Assembly: GCA_963718145.1 (NCBI GenBank)
Contig: CAVQYJ010000008.1
Coordinates: 1-64,000 of the forward strand
DNA: 64,000 nucleotides
Origin: UBA7672 sp963718145
GTDB lineage: Bacteria > Pseudomonadota > Alphaproteobacteria > Caulobacterales > Hyphomonadaceae
Direction: 5' to 3'
Translations under genes and position numbers: made by a program
Shown: in pieces, positions 17,989 through 26,113 of the stretch
Position numbering within the stretch: the stretch's first letter is position 1
Layout of the letters: every line of letters starts with the position of its first letter
The notes under the pieces: generated by a model
What the model was told of the DNA's origin: nothing
Seen by the model: the letters and a program-made list of their open reading frames with translations, nothing else
The model's database searches: none

Positions 17989-18495
17989 TCAACTGGCCGG
18001 CCTGTAATGATGGAGGCTGAAACGGTTCCAGCCCTTCTTGTTGCGGGCCTCGACGGCCCACTGAAAGCCGTCGACTTCGTGCGGCCAGAAGACTTGCCGG
18101 GCGAGGCCGGCTGGCATCTGGGCTTCGAAGCACAGCGCATCCTTGTGGACGTCGGGAGCGGCGGACAGCAAGCCCTCGCTCTTCTTTCCGTCTGAGGTGA
18201 ACGACCAGTAAGCGAGGACGCCTGCATCGTTTGGGCCGAACAAGGCGACTTCCTTGTAGCCGCGCCCGGCATAGGACTTCATCGCTTCACGCTGGGCGTC
18301 CGTGAGCTTGGAGGAGGCCGCGGGCGCGCCGAATGTCCATTCGGCGTCGAGCCGCACCCATTTGTCTCCGAACGGCGCATAGACGCGCGTGCATCCGACA
18401 GGACCCATGGGGGTGTCGGCCTTCGCCTTCCACGCGCCGATGATCGGTGCGAGCGGCCCGAGCTTGCCGCGGCCCTTTTTCCATTGCTGTGGCAT
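17989..18495 (-). CDS. Unknown soluble protein
   Basis: A 168-residue protein without signal or membrane segments. ATG 18495 (MPQQWKKGRG) is preceded by GGAGGA six bases upstream. The sequence alternates short strands rich in Trp, Tyr and Gly (LGPLAPIIGAWKAKAD, WVRLDAEWTFG, GVLAYWSFTSDGKKSEG), suggesting a beta-barrel of lipocalin or DUF1579-like type. This is a guess from pattern only. It heads the strand of three lipoproteins and may be co-expressed with them. Confidence 0.65.
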   Translation of the reverse strand: MPQQWKKGRGKLGPLAPIIGAWKAKADTPMGPVGCTRVYAPFGDKWVRLDAEWTFGAPAASSKLTDAQREAMKSYAGRGYKEVALFGPNDAGVLAYWSFTSDGKKSEGLLSAAPDVHKDALCFEAQMPAGLARQVFWPHEVDGFQWAVEARNKKGWNRFSLHHYRPAS

Positions 18496-18581
18496 TGTCC
18501 ATCCTCCGAGCCAGAGCAAAGGCGCGGATCAATGCAAGGTCAATCGGTTTGCATCGGAGGGTGCTGCGATCTGCGACTTCG

Positions 18582-18833
18582 GTGTCCGAAAATCGGCTGC
18601 GGGGTTGCAGGGTGATGACTATATTCAGCAGCATGAGCCACTACAGCATCTTTGAAACCGCTATCGGTTGGGCCGGCATAGCCTGGGGCGAGCAGGGCCT
18701 GATCGGCGCGCATCTGCCGGAGCGGGATCCGGCGGTCGTGCGAAGGTCGTTCGCGCGGTGTTGTCCGGCGGCGGAGGAGGCGGCGCCGACGCTCGAGATG
18801 GCGGAGGTAATCGAGCGCATCCGTGCGCTGATG
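18582..18833 (+). repeat. Left copy of a 250-bp partial ogt duplication
   Basis: This stretch, from GTGTCCGAAAATCGGCTGCG through the first 67 codons of the truncated ogt, matches 20141-20390 closely at the DNA level, including the upstream region. Similarity stops abruptly after RIRALM. The right copy continues into a full gene, so this is the incomplete one. Confidence 0.8.
18620..18625 (+). promoter_or_regulatory. TATATT box, possible leaderless start
   Basis: A -10-like TATATT ends only seven bases before the ATG of the truncated ogt, so transcription would begin at or next to the start codon. The same box stands six bases before the intact ogt (20178-20183). No convincing -35 element is visible. 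Confidence 0.4.
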
Positions 18834-18884
18834 CCGCCTACCGCGAAAAAAGTGCCGGGCGGCGCGAGGACCGCCCGGCAGTGA
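18633..18884 (+). pseudogene. Truncated ogt copy (N-terminal domain only)
   Basis: An 83-residue frame. Residues 1-67 (MSHYSIFETAIGWAGIAWGE, LIGAHLPERDP, RIRALM) are clearly homologous to the N-terminal domain of the Ogt protein encoded at 20190. The C-terminal DNA-binding and PCHR active-site domain is absent, replaced by 16 unrelated residues. It cannot transfer methyl groups. The duplication extends into the upstream region, so it may still be transcribed. Confidence 0.8.
18853..18880. terminator. Hairpin at the end of the truncated ogt
   Basis: Perfect 10-bp arms TGCCGGGCGG and CCGCCCGGCA with an 8-base loop, overlapping the last codons of the truncated copy. It could stop plus-strand transcription, and stop readthrough from the sigma operon on the minus strand. 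Confidence 0.5.
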
Positions 18885-18967
18885 TACCGATCATCCTACG
18901 GGGGGATCAGCCTAAACTTACCGCCTCAGGATATCGTAGTCGGGGTGGCTTCGTGCGACCAACGTTT

Positions 18968-19567
18968 CTATTTCTCCTTGTAGCGGTCTAGGTCGTCGAT
19001 GCGGCGCTGCAGGTGGGCGGCGCCGAGCAGGTGGAGCGGGACGCCGACAGCGGAAACAATGACGAAGCCAGCGATCGTGGGGAAAAGGATTTCGCGGGCG
19101 ATACTTGTCCCGTCCAGGTCTCCGGACAGACTCCAGAACGCAGCTATTAGCACGGCAACGCCGGGTAGATAAGGCAGCCAATACCAGCTCCAGGCGCTCG
19201 CCATGGCGTCGCGTTGGCGAGTGAGTTCGGTGCGGTGGAAGTCGATCAGCGCGGTGGCCGAGGCACCGGCGGGCATCGCGGCGGCCCGGGCCCGGTGGTG
19301 TGTACCCAACGCGACGAGCAGTGTGCCTAGGCAAAGCAACGCAAGGCCGATGCGCATGAGAGGTGTCGCCCATGGCTGGATCGCGAAGGAGACAAATGCG
19401 GCGACCACCAGGGCGTGCGCCGCGTAATCGACGAGGTTGCGAACGCGGACGCGGCTCTGGAAGGCTCTCGCCTTTGCGCGCATGGCGTCGGCGGAGATCA
19501 CGATCGGTGTCGTTGGCATGCTTTGCCAGAGGGAGCGGAGATCGTCGGCGGTTGTGGGCTGGGTCAT
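18968..19567 (-). CDS. Membrane protein coupled to an ECF sigma factor
   Basis: A 199-residue protein with about four hydrophobic helices (near 45-65, 70-88, 125-145 and 155-180). The N-terminal part is soluble (DDLRSLWQSMP) and the C-terminal end is charged (RRIDDLDRYKEK). Its ATG overlaps the sigma factor stop codon by four bases (ATGA), so it is translationally coupled. By position it may act as the sensor or anti-sigma partner, but it carries no recognised anti-sigma motif. Confidence 0.8.
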   Translation of the reverse strand: MTQPTTADDLRSLWQSMPTTPIVISADAMRAKARAFQSRVRVRNLVDYAAHALVVAAFVSFAIQPWATPLMRIGLALLCLGTLLVALGTHHRARAAAMPAGASATALIDFHRTELTRQRDAMASAWSWYWLPYLPGVAVLIAAFWSLSGDLDGTSIAREILFPTIAGFVIVSAVGVPLHLLGAAHLQRRIDDLDRYKEK

Positions 19568-20091
19568 GTTTGGCTCGGGGAGTTGAAGCGCTTCGCGAGC
19601 ACCGCCTTGATGCGGTGGATTTTCGTGGCGACGGCGCCGGGGGAGAGGCCGGTGATCTCTCCGATGTCCCTGGCGTCGAGGTCGTCGAGGTAGAGCAGCA
19701 TCACCTGCCGGTCCGGCGGCTTGAGCTGGTGGATCAGCGCCGTCAGGCGGGCGAGGAGGTCGGCTTCGGCGAAACTGTCGGGGTTGCTGGCGGCATCGGG
19801 TGTATCTGCGACGTGATCGAGATCGACCATATGCGAAACGCGGGCGCGCTTGTCCCTCAGGACGTGACTGGCGGCGGTGTTGTGAGCGACGCGGTAGACC
19901 CAGGTGCGGAGGCTGGAGAGGCCCTGATAGATCTCGAAGCTGCGCCAGAGGGCGAAGTGGACATCCTGCAGGAGGTCGCGCTGGCGGTCGGCGTCGCGTT
20001 CGTAGGCGCGGACGAGGCGGCCCAGCGCCGGGCCGAATTCGGCGGCGGCGCGGGCGTAAAGCTCGTCCTGTGTGAGGCGGCGTGCGTCCAT
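19564..20091 (-). CDS. ECF-type RNA polymerase sigma factor
   Basis: A 175-residue sigma-70 family member with only regions 2 and 4. Region 2 is seen in RDLLQDVHFALWRSFEIYQG and LRTWVYRVAHN; region 4 in LKPPDRQVMLLYLDDLDARD followed by GEITGLSPGAVATKIHRIKA. It directs polymerase to a small stress-type regulon, usually including itself. The gene and its coupled membrane partner sit between a truncated and an intact ogt, so they were present when, or arrived with, that duplication. The signal is unknown. Confidence 0.9.
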   Translation of the reverse strand: MDARRLTQDELYARAAAEFGPALGRLVRAYERDADRQRDLLQDVHFALWRSFEIYQGLSSLRTWVYRVAHNTAASHVLRDKRARVSHMVDLDHVADTPDAASNPDSFAEADLLARLTALIHQLKPPDRQVMLLYLDDLDARDIGEITGLSPGAVATKIHRIKAVLAKRFNSPSQT

Positions 20092-20140
20092 GGCTGAGAT
20101 AGTCGTGCCGGGCGGGGAAATCTTACAAGCGCCGGCTTAC

Positions 20141-20390
20141 GTGTCGGAAAATCGGCTGCGGGCCTGACGATAGCCGCTATATTGGGAGCATGAGCGGCTA
20201 TCGTCTCTTCGAGACTGTCATCGGATGGGCCGGCATCGCCTGGGGCGAGCAGGGCCTCATCGGCGCGCACCTGCCGGAGCGCGATCCGGAGATTGCCCGC
20301 AGGTCGTTCCTGCGCCGGTTGCCGGACGTGGCGGAGGCGACGCCTTCGCCGGAGATCACGCCGCTGATCGAGGGCATTCGTGCGCTGATG
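20141..20390 (+). repeat. Right copy of the 250-bp ogt duplication
   Basis: Matches 18582-18833 in the upstream region and in the first 67 codons of ogt. Direct orientation, with about 1.3 kb holding the ECF sigma pair between copies. Confidence 0.8.
20178..20183 (+). promoter_or_regulatory. TATATT box before intact ogt
   Basis: A -10-like hexamer six bases before ATG 20190, which would give a leaderless or near-leaderless messenger. A GGAG lies in the gap but is too close to the ATG for a normal ribosome site. Confidence 0.4.
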
Positions 20391-20759
20391 CGTGGAGAGA
20401 AAGCGGACCTGTCGGCGGCGCCGCTCGACCTTGCGCGCGTGCCGGAGTTCAACGCGAAGGTCTACGAGATTGCGCGGAAAATTCCGGCGGGTGAGACGCT
20501 GACCTATGGCGAGATCGCGGTGAAGCTGGGCGACAGGTTGCTGGCGCGCGATGTCGGCGCGGCGCTGGGGAAGAATCCGTGGCCGATCGTGGTGCCATGC
20601 CATCGCGTTACTGCGGCAGGTGGAAAGCTCGGCGGCTTCTCCGCCCGCGGTGGGGCGGCTACGAAGCTGAAGCTGCTGGAGATTGAAGGGGCAGCTGCGG
20701 TGGCGCAGGTGAAGCCGTCTGGCAAGGCGGCGCCTCCCAGGCAGCCGCGCCTTCTGTGA
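20190..20759 (+). CDS. ogt: Methylated-DNA--cysteine methyltransferase
   Basis: A 189-residue suicide repair enzyme that removes alkyl groups from O6-alkylguanine. The C-terminal DNA-binding domain is complete: FNAKVYEIARKIPAGETLTY, helix-turn-helix, then active-site motif VVPCHRV with the acceptor cysteine and GGFSARGG. The N-terminal domain is short and lacks the typical fold pattern of Ada. The Lys/Pro-rich tail (residues 170-189) is an addition. It converges with msrA, the stops six bases apart. A truncated copy of its 5' part lies at 18633. Confidence 0.88.
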   Translation: MSGYRLFETVIGWAGIAWGEQGLIGAHLPERDPEIARRSFLRRLPDVAEATPSPEITPLIEGIRALMRGEKADLSAAPLDLARVPEFNAKVYEIARKIPAGETLTYGEIAVKLGDRLLARDVGAALGKNPWPIVVPCHRVTAAGGKLGGFSARGGAATKLKLLEIEGAAAVAQVKPSGKAAPPRQPRLL

Positions 20760-20765
20760 GCGGCG

Positions 20766-21298
20766 CTACTCTGCCGCCGCCTGCTTGCGCTTGGGCAGTT
20801 TCCAGTTCGGGCGCGCGAAGTGGCAGGTGTAGCCGTCGGGAATGCGCTCGAGATAATCCTGATGCTCGGGCTCGGCTTCCCAGAAGGCGCCGACGGGCTG
20901 CGACTTCGGTAACGACCTTGCCGGGCCAGAGGCCGGAGGCGTTCACATCCGCGATGGTGTCGAGGGCGCACGCGCTTCTGGTCTTCGCTCTCGTAGTAGA
21001 TCGCGGAGCGATAGCTCATGCCCATGTCATTGCCCTGGCGATCCTTCGTGCTCGGGTCGTGGATCTGGAAGAAGAATTCGAGCAGGTCGCGGTAGGACCA
21101 TTTGGAGGGGTCGAAGATGATCTCGATCGCCTCGGCGTGCGTGCCGTGATTGCGGTAGGTGGCGTTGGGAACGTCGCCGCCGGAATAGCCGACGCGCGTG
21201 GAGATCACGCCGGGCTTCTTGCGGATCAGGTCCTGCATGCCCCAGAAACAGCCGCCGGCGAGGACTGCTCTTTCAGACTTGGCGGAGGCGGTTGTCAT
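20766..21298 (-). CDS. msrA: Peptide methionine sulfoxide reductase A (two indels)
   Basis: Reduces methionine-S-sulfoxide in oxidised proteins. The catalytic motif GCFWGMQ is near residue 16. VGYSGG, TYRNHGTHAEA and the IHDPST stretch with QGNDMGMSYRSAIYY follow in the first frame. After EDQKRV an extra base (near 20968) moves the frame to ALDTIADVNASGLWPGK. A second extra base (near 20898) moves it to VGAFWEAEPEHQDYL and PDGYTCHFARPNWKLPK, ending at TAG 20766. With both removed the protein is 176 residues, normal for MsrA. Two one-base insertions in an otherwise perfect gene suggest sequence error. AGGAG precedes the ATG. Confidence 0.85.
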
Positions 21299-21454
21299 GG
21301 GCGTACTCCTGCATGTTGTGCGCTACCAGCCCAATGTAGTGCGGGTCAGCGGCTACCTCCAGTACGCAGTCAAAGCCTCATTGGTTACGCAGTTGACCAG
21401 CCCCCACGAGCCGGGCACCTGTATCGTCGCGCCCTGGTGGTGAAAGACAAAGTC

Positions 21455-22741
21455 ATGCGTCGGCTCATAGTGGTTACGCTGTCGATCGTGCTCGCTTTGG
21501 CGGCATGGGCAGCCTTGGTGGTCATTGGCACACTCAGCGGATGGGGCCGATCGACGCTCGCGCCTCGAGGTGATCTGCGCGCGTTCATGGCCGCCGCCAG
21601 CCAACAAATCGACGCCCAGTCGAATGGAAACGCCGCATTTGCGCTCATTGCGGGCAGCCGCCTGTACGACGAGCATTTTGCGTCGATTGAAACGCCCGTT
21701 GATCGCGACACGCTGTTCCAAGTCGCTTCGCTCAGCAAATGGATTGCGGCGTGGGGCGTGATGACGCTGGTCGAATCCGGACGTATCGATCTTGATGCGC
21801 CAGTCTCCCGATATCTCACACGTTGGAGCTTGCCGCCGAGCGCGTTCGACAACGACGGCGTAACAGTTCGGCGGCTGCTGAGTCATACAGCGGGCCTGAC
21901 GGATGGCCTTGGCTATGGCGGCTTCGCGCCGGGTTCGGAAATTCAAACACTTGAACAGTCGCTCGCGCGAGCTGCCGACGCCTCGCCGGGAGCCGACGGC
22001 GTCGTGCGTGTCGGCGAGGCGCCTGGACTTGAATGGATTTACTCGGGCGGCGGCTACACGCTGCTTCAACTGATCATCGAGGAAGTTTCAGGCGAACCCT
22101 TCAATGCCTACATGCAGCGGGCCGTGTTTCAACCGCTTGGAATGTCCCGCTCGACATTCGAACTACCCCAAGGCGGAGGCACGAATGTCGCTGAATTCTT
22201 TGATACGGATGGCTCGCGCGCCACACACTATCAGTTCACGGCAAAAGCCGCCGCGTCCCTGTACACGTCAACCGCGGACCTAACTCGTTTCATTCAGGCG
22301 CATCTGGCTCAGCCAAACGGCGAGCCGCCGGGGCGCCGCGTGTTGCGGCCTGAAACGCTTGTCGAAATGCGCAGGCCGCATGCCTTCCAGTACGGTGCCG
22401 AGATTTGGGGTCTGGGCGTCGTTCTCTACGCGCCAAACAATGCTGGAGATTTCATTGTCGGGCACGATGGAAGCAACGGGCCGGCGATCAACACGACGGC
22501 CCGATTTGATCCTGCGACGGGCGACGGAATTGTCGTGCTTGAGACGGGAAATCCATTATTGGCGACCCAACTCGCCGGCGACTGGGTGTTTTGGCAGACT
22601 GGCAATGTGGACGTATTTGACGTGATAAGGGCGGTCCCGCTTGCGCTTCTAATCATGGCTGCGGGGAGCCTGGTGATCCTTGTGGTGGGCGGATTTGCGG
22701 GCTGGCGGTTCAGGCGCCGGGCAGTTCGCCAACCGGCTTGA
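21455..22741 (+). CDS. Membrane-anchored serine hydrolase (beta-lactamase/PBP4-like)
   Basis: A 428-residue protein of the class C beta-lactamase / esterase family. An N-terminal anchor (residues 4-28) puts the catalytic domain in the periplasm. The SxxK motif is SLSK near residue 93, the tyrosine motif is YSGG near 190, and the third motif is HDG near 345. A second hydrophobic helix (about 400-420) and a basic tail close the protein. It has lower G+C than its neighbours by eye. ATG 21455 is chosen because it begins the anchor helix. It could be an esterase, D-amino peptidase or penicillin-binding type hydrolase. Confidence 0.8.
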   Translation: MRRLIVVTLSIVLALAAWAALVVIGTLSGWGRSTLAPRGDLRAFMAAASQQIDAQSNGNAAFALIAGSRLYDEHFASIETPVDRDTLFQVASLSKWIAAWGVMTLVESGRIDLDAPVSRYLTRWSLPPSAFDNDGVTVRRLLSHTAGLTDGLGYGGFAPGSEIQTLEQSLARAADASPGADGVVRVGEAPGLEWIYSGGGYTLLQLIIEEVSGEPFNAYMQRAVFQPLGMSRSTFELPQGGGTNVAEFFDTDGSRATHYQFTAKAAASLYTSTADLTRFIQAHLAQPNGEPPGRRVLRPETLVEMRRPHAFQYGAEIWGLGVVLYAPNNAGDFIVGHDGSNGPAINTTARFDPATGDGIVVLETGNPLLATQLAGDWVFWQTGNVDVFDVIRAVPLALLIMAAGSLVILVVGGFAGWRFRRRAVRQPA

Positions 22742-22903
22742 CGAGCCTCCACCAGCGCATTTCGCCAAAACCCTCTAATAAATGGACATCGTTTCTCCAT
22801 CGACCGCAACGAGCGAGGCGATGTGACCGTTTAGCCCAAATGTGCTCGCGGTTCAGGCGACGCCTCTACGCGCCGAAGCGCATCGGCGGGGCGGGAGGAG
22901 CCC

Positions 22904-22930
22904 GGGGCGGTTCGGCTACTTCGCCGCCCC
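22904..22930 (-). terminator. Weak hairpin at the ccr 3' end
   Basis: Arms GGGGCGG and CCGCCCC with a 13-base loop overlapping the ccr stop region. No U-tract; low certainty. Confidence 0.3.
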
Positions 22931-24225
22931 CGCCTCGAGCACATCCTCGACCGTGCGCAGGCCCGGCTTCGGCGAGGTGACCAGCACGGCCATGTTTCCG
23001 GGAAGGTGCTTGTTGTCGAGCATCTTCTCGTGCGCGCGCGGGATGTCGGAGAAGGGGAAGACTTCCGACATGCATGGATCGAGGCGGCGTTCCAGCATGA
23101 GCTGGTTGGCCTGGCTGGCTTGGAGGAGATTCGCGAAATGCGAGCCCTGCACGCGCTTCTGGCGCATCCAGAGGAAGCGGGCGTCCATGGTGAGGTTGAA
23201 GCCGGTGGTGCCGGCGCAGATGACGACCATGCCGCCGCGCTTCACGACGAACACCGAGATCGGCATCGTGGCTTCGCCGGGGTGTTCGAAGACGATATCG
23301 ACTTCCTTGCCGCCGGTGAATTGCCAGATGGCTTTGCCGAACTTGCGGGCTTCCTTCATGTAGTCGTTGAACTCGGGCGTGTTCACTTTCGGAAGCTGGC
23401 CCCAGCACTTGAAGTTGGAGCGGTTGATGACGGCCTTGGCGCCCATGGAGAGCACGAAGTCGGCCTTGTCGTCATTGGAGATCACGCCGATGGCGTTGGC
23501 GCCGGCGACGGCGCAGAGCTGCGACGGCGTAGGAGCCGAGCCCGCCCGAGGCGCCCCAGATCGAGCACGAACTGGCCCGGACGCAGCACGTGCGGACGGT
23601 GGCCGAACAGCATGCGGTAGGCGGTGGCGAGCGTCAGCGTGTAGCAGGCCGCTTCTTCCCAGGTGAGATGCTTGGGGCGGTCCATGAGCTGGCGCGACTG
23701 GACGCGGCAGAACTGGGCGAAGGAGCCATCCGGCGTCTCGTAGCCCCAGATGCGCTGCGAGGGCGAGAACATCGGGTCGCCGCCATTGCATTCCTCGTCG
23801 TCGCCATCATCCTGGTTGCAGTGGATGACGACCTCGTCGCCGGGCTTCCAGCGCTTAACCTTGTTGCCGACAGCCCAGACGATGCCGGAGGCATCCGAGC
23901 CCGCGATGTGGAAGGGCTGCTTGTGGATGTCGAAAGGAGACACGGGCTCGCCGAGGCCAGCCCAGATGCCATTATAGTTGACGCCCGCCGCCATCACGAG
24001 GACGAGCACTTCGTCGGAGGCGATCTCGGGCGTGGGGACGACTTCGAGCTGCATGGCGGTCTTGGGGCGGCCATGGCGCTCGCGGCGGATCGCCCATGCG
24101 TGCATGGTCTTGGGCACGTGGAAGTCCGGCGGAATCTCGCCGACTGCGTAGAGGTCTTTAACTTCGCGTGCCGATAAACCGTCCGCCACGATCACCTCTC
24201 CCGCGCGCCTTGAATCATTGCCCAT
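22916..24225 (-). CDS. ccr: Crotonyl-CoA carboxylase/reductase (two indels)
   Basis: NADPH-dependent reductive carboxylation of crotonyl-CoA to ethylmalonyl-CoA, the signature step of the ethylmalonyl-CoA pathway. It belongs to the medium-chain dehydrogenase/reductase fold. The N-terminal half (KDLYAVGEIPPDFHVPKTMH, AAGVNYNGIWAGLGEPVSPF, KPGDEVVIHCNQDDGDD) ends at LRPGQFVL. One extra base near 23562 and another near 23524 disrupt the nucleotide-binding segment (WGASGGLGSYAV). The C-terminal half then runs cleanly (CAVAGANAIGVISNDDKADF, FEHPGEATMPISVFVVKRGG, RTVEDVLEAGAAK). Restored length is about 435 residues, normal for Ccr. The start at 24225 (MGNDSRRAG) fits the family. Two palindromes lie about 80-100 bases upstream. 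Confidence 0.9.
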
Positions 24226-24301
24226 TTCCGGCTCATGGATTCCGCTCGCGCGAGGCCAGGAGGCTGTCAGGCGGGCGTCACATTGTCCAAGGACCGGACG
24301 G

Positions 24302-24328
24302 ATTGCAAGCAATCTTGTTGCACTGCAA
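24302..24328. promoter_or_regulatory. Paired palindromes upstream of ccr
   Basis: ATTGC-AA-GCAAT (24302-24313) and TTGCA-C-TGCAA (24318-24328) lie side by side, centres about 1.5 helical turns apart, 77-103 bases before the ccr start. TGC/GCA-type dyads are bound by regulators of acetyl-CoA and PHB metabolism such as PhaR in related bacteria. Assignment to any protein is inference. Confidence 0.45.
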
Positions 24329-24423
24329 TAGAAGGGCCAGCACGAGAGCCAAAGGGTGTGGCGGCAGGGCCGCTCGCCTTTGACGGCGCCGGAAACCGGG
24401 GCGGGCAGGCAGACTTGCGACGA

Positions 24424-25137
24424 TTATTTCGGGCAGGCGGCGGCGGCGAGGATGCGGCCCTGGTTCGGTTCGGTCAGCAGCAGGGCGCAGCCTTCATTCT
24501 CTGCCGGCAGCGACGTTGCGAGCGACGGGCCTGGCGCCAGCTTCTTCGCCGACACGACGAGATGGGCGGAGGACAGCTTGCGGCCATTGTTTTCTCCGCC
24601 CTTCACATCGGTGGTGGCGCCGAGCCGGTAGGTTACCAGCAGGGCTTCGGCGCTCTTTGGCGCGCCCTCGACGGCGAAACGGATGTCGGGCCCGCGGGTG
24701 GCGCTGATGCGTGCGGCCGGCGTGGCCTTCGCGGCATCGCGGATGAAGCCTTCGATGGCGCCTCGATTGAAGCCGGTGGTTTCCTTTGCACCGCCGATCA
24801 CGGCCTGCGGCGTGTAGGCGCTCGCGGCTCCGGTGAAACGCTTGTTGTAGGCGCGCTGGCGACCGGTCCAGGCCGGGCTGGAATAGGGATCCTTCCACTT
24901 GCCGGCCTTGCCGACACGCAGGTCGTCCCAGTAGTCGACATGCCATTCCAGCGCGATCAGCCCGGGCCGCCCGGCAAGTTCGCGGAAATACGCCTCTGCT
25001 GGCGGACAGGACGAGCAGCTCTGCGAGGTGAAAAGTTCGACGACGACAGGCGCGGACGCCGTCGCGGCGGGGGGGGACGTCTGCGCCGAGGCGGAGAGTG
25101 AAAGGGCGAGCAGGGCGAAGGCCGGTTCCAAGCGCAT
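24424..25137 (-). CDS. DUF1223 secreted thioredoxin-like protein
   Basis: A 237-residue exported protein. The signal peptide covers about residues 1-19 (ASA-Q). The DUF1223 family blocks are present: VVVELFTSQSCSSCPPAEAY with its CxxC pair, ALEWHVDYWDDL, TGRQRAYNKRF and AYTPQAVIGG. The fold is thioredoxin-like, but the enzyme role is unknown. The C-terminal half is beta-rich. It is divergent from the aminotransferase at 25212. Confidence 0.85.
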   Translation of the reverse strand: MRLEPAFALLALSLSASAQTSPPAATASAPVVVELFTSQSCSSCPPAEAYFRELAGRPGLIALEWHVDYWDDLRVGKAGKWKDPYSSPAWTGRQRAYNKRFTGAASAYTPQAVIGGAKETTGFNRGAIEGFIRDAAKATPAARISATRGPDIRFAVEGAPKSAEALLVTYRLGATTDVKGGENNGRKLSSAHLVVSAKKLAPGPSLATSLPAENEGCALLLTEPNQGRILAAAACPK

Positions 25138-25211
25138 GGTTGCTCCTTGCGTTTCCTAGGCTAACGTCGCGCGCCCGCGCCGGGAAGGCTGTAGGGCAGA
25201 TGGAGTGCGGC

Positions 25212-26103
25212 ATGGCGCGGCAGGCATGGCTCAACGGCGTCTACCTGGCGGCGGACGAAGCGCGCATATCACCCTTCGACCGCGGCTTTCTATTCGCTGA
25301 CGGGGTCTATGAGGTTACATGTGTCTATGGCGGATTGCCCATCGACATGGAACGGCACCTCGACCGGCTGGAGCGGTCGCTGAGGGAGCTGGGCTATGCT
25401 CGGCTGCCGGACCGCAAGGAAATAGCGGAGGTGCATCGCCGGCTGATCGCCGACAACGGCATCAGCGAGGGGTTCGTCTACACGCAGGTGACGCGCGGGG
25501 CCTATGGCGGGCGGGACTTCCCGGCGCCGGACAAGGAGACGATGCGGCTGACGGTCTTCTGTTTCGCGGAGCCGAAGGCGCTGCTGGACGTTCCGGCCGC
25601 CCGGACGCGGCATCCGCATCATGACCTGTCCCGACATCCGCTGGGGCCGGAGGGACATCAAGTCGGTGGGACTGCTCGCGCCCGTGCTGGCCAAGACCGA
25701 AGCAAAGAATCGCGGGCTAGACGATGCCTGGCTGGTGGGGCCCGATGGTCTGGTGACGGAGGCGGCGTCGGCCAACGCCTGGATCGTGACAAAGGATGGC
25801 GAGATCATCACGCGGGCCCTGAGCCATGCGATCCTGGCGGGCGTGACGCGGCATGCGCTGTTCGACGCGCTGGCGCAGCAGGGCGGGAAGATCAGCGAGC
25901 GCAGCTTCACGGTGGAAGAGGCGAAGAACGCGGTGGAGGCGTTCAACACCTCGGCCGTGGCGCTGGTGGCGCCAATCGTGGAGATCGACGGCGCGAAGAT
26001 TGGCTCAGGCGCGCCCGGGCCGGTGACGCGCATGTTCCAGCGGCTCTACTATCAGGCGCTCGGGGCGGATGTAGCGAAGGTTGCGCCGTGGTTGAACGAT
26101 TGA
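25212..26103 (+). CDS. D-amino-acid transaminase-like, class IV aminotransferase (one indel)
   Basis: PLP enzyme of fold type IV, about 296 residues once restored. The N-terminal part (WLNGVYLAADEARISPFDRG, FLFADGVYEV, HLDRLERSLREL) matches D-alanine transaminase. One extra base near 25608 breaks ...LLDVPAART from GIRIMTCPDIRW. The second part carries the Schiff-base lysine in RRDIKSVGLL, then DDAWLVGPDGLVTEAASANAW and the phosphate-binding GVTRHALFD. ATG 25212 (MARQAWLNG) follows a GGAG. It would supply D-alanine or D-glutamate for peptidoglycan, or degrade D-amino acids. The indel is probably a sequence error. Confidence 0.85.
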
Positions 26104-26113
26104 AGATTGCGCT

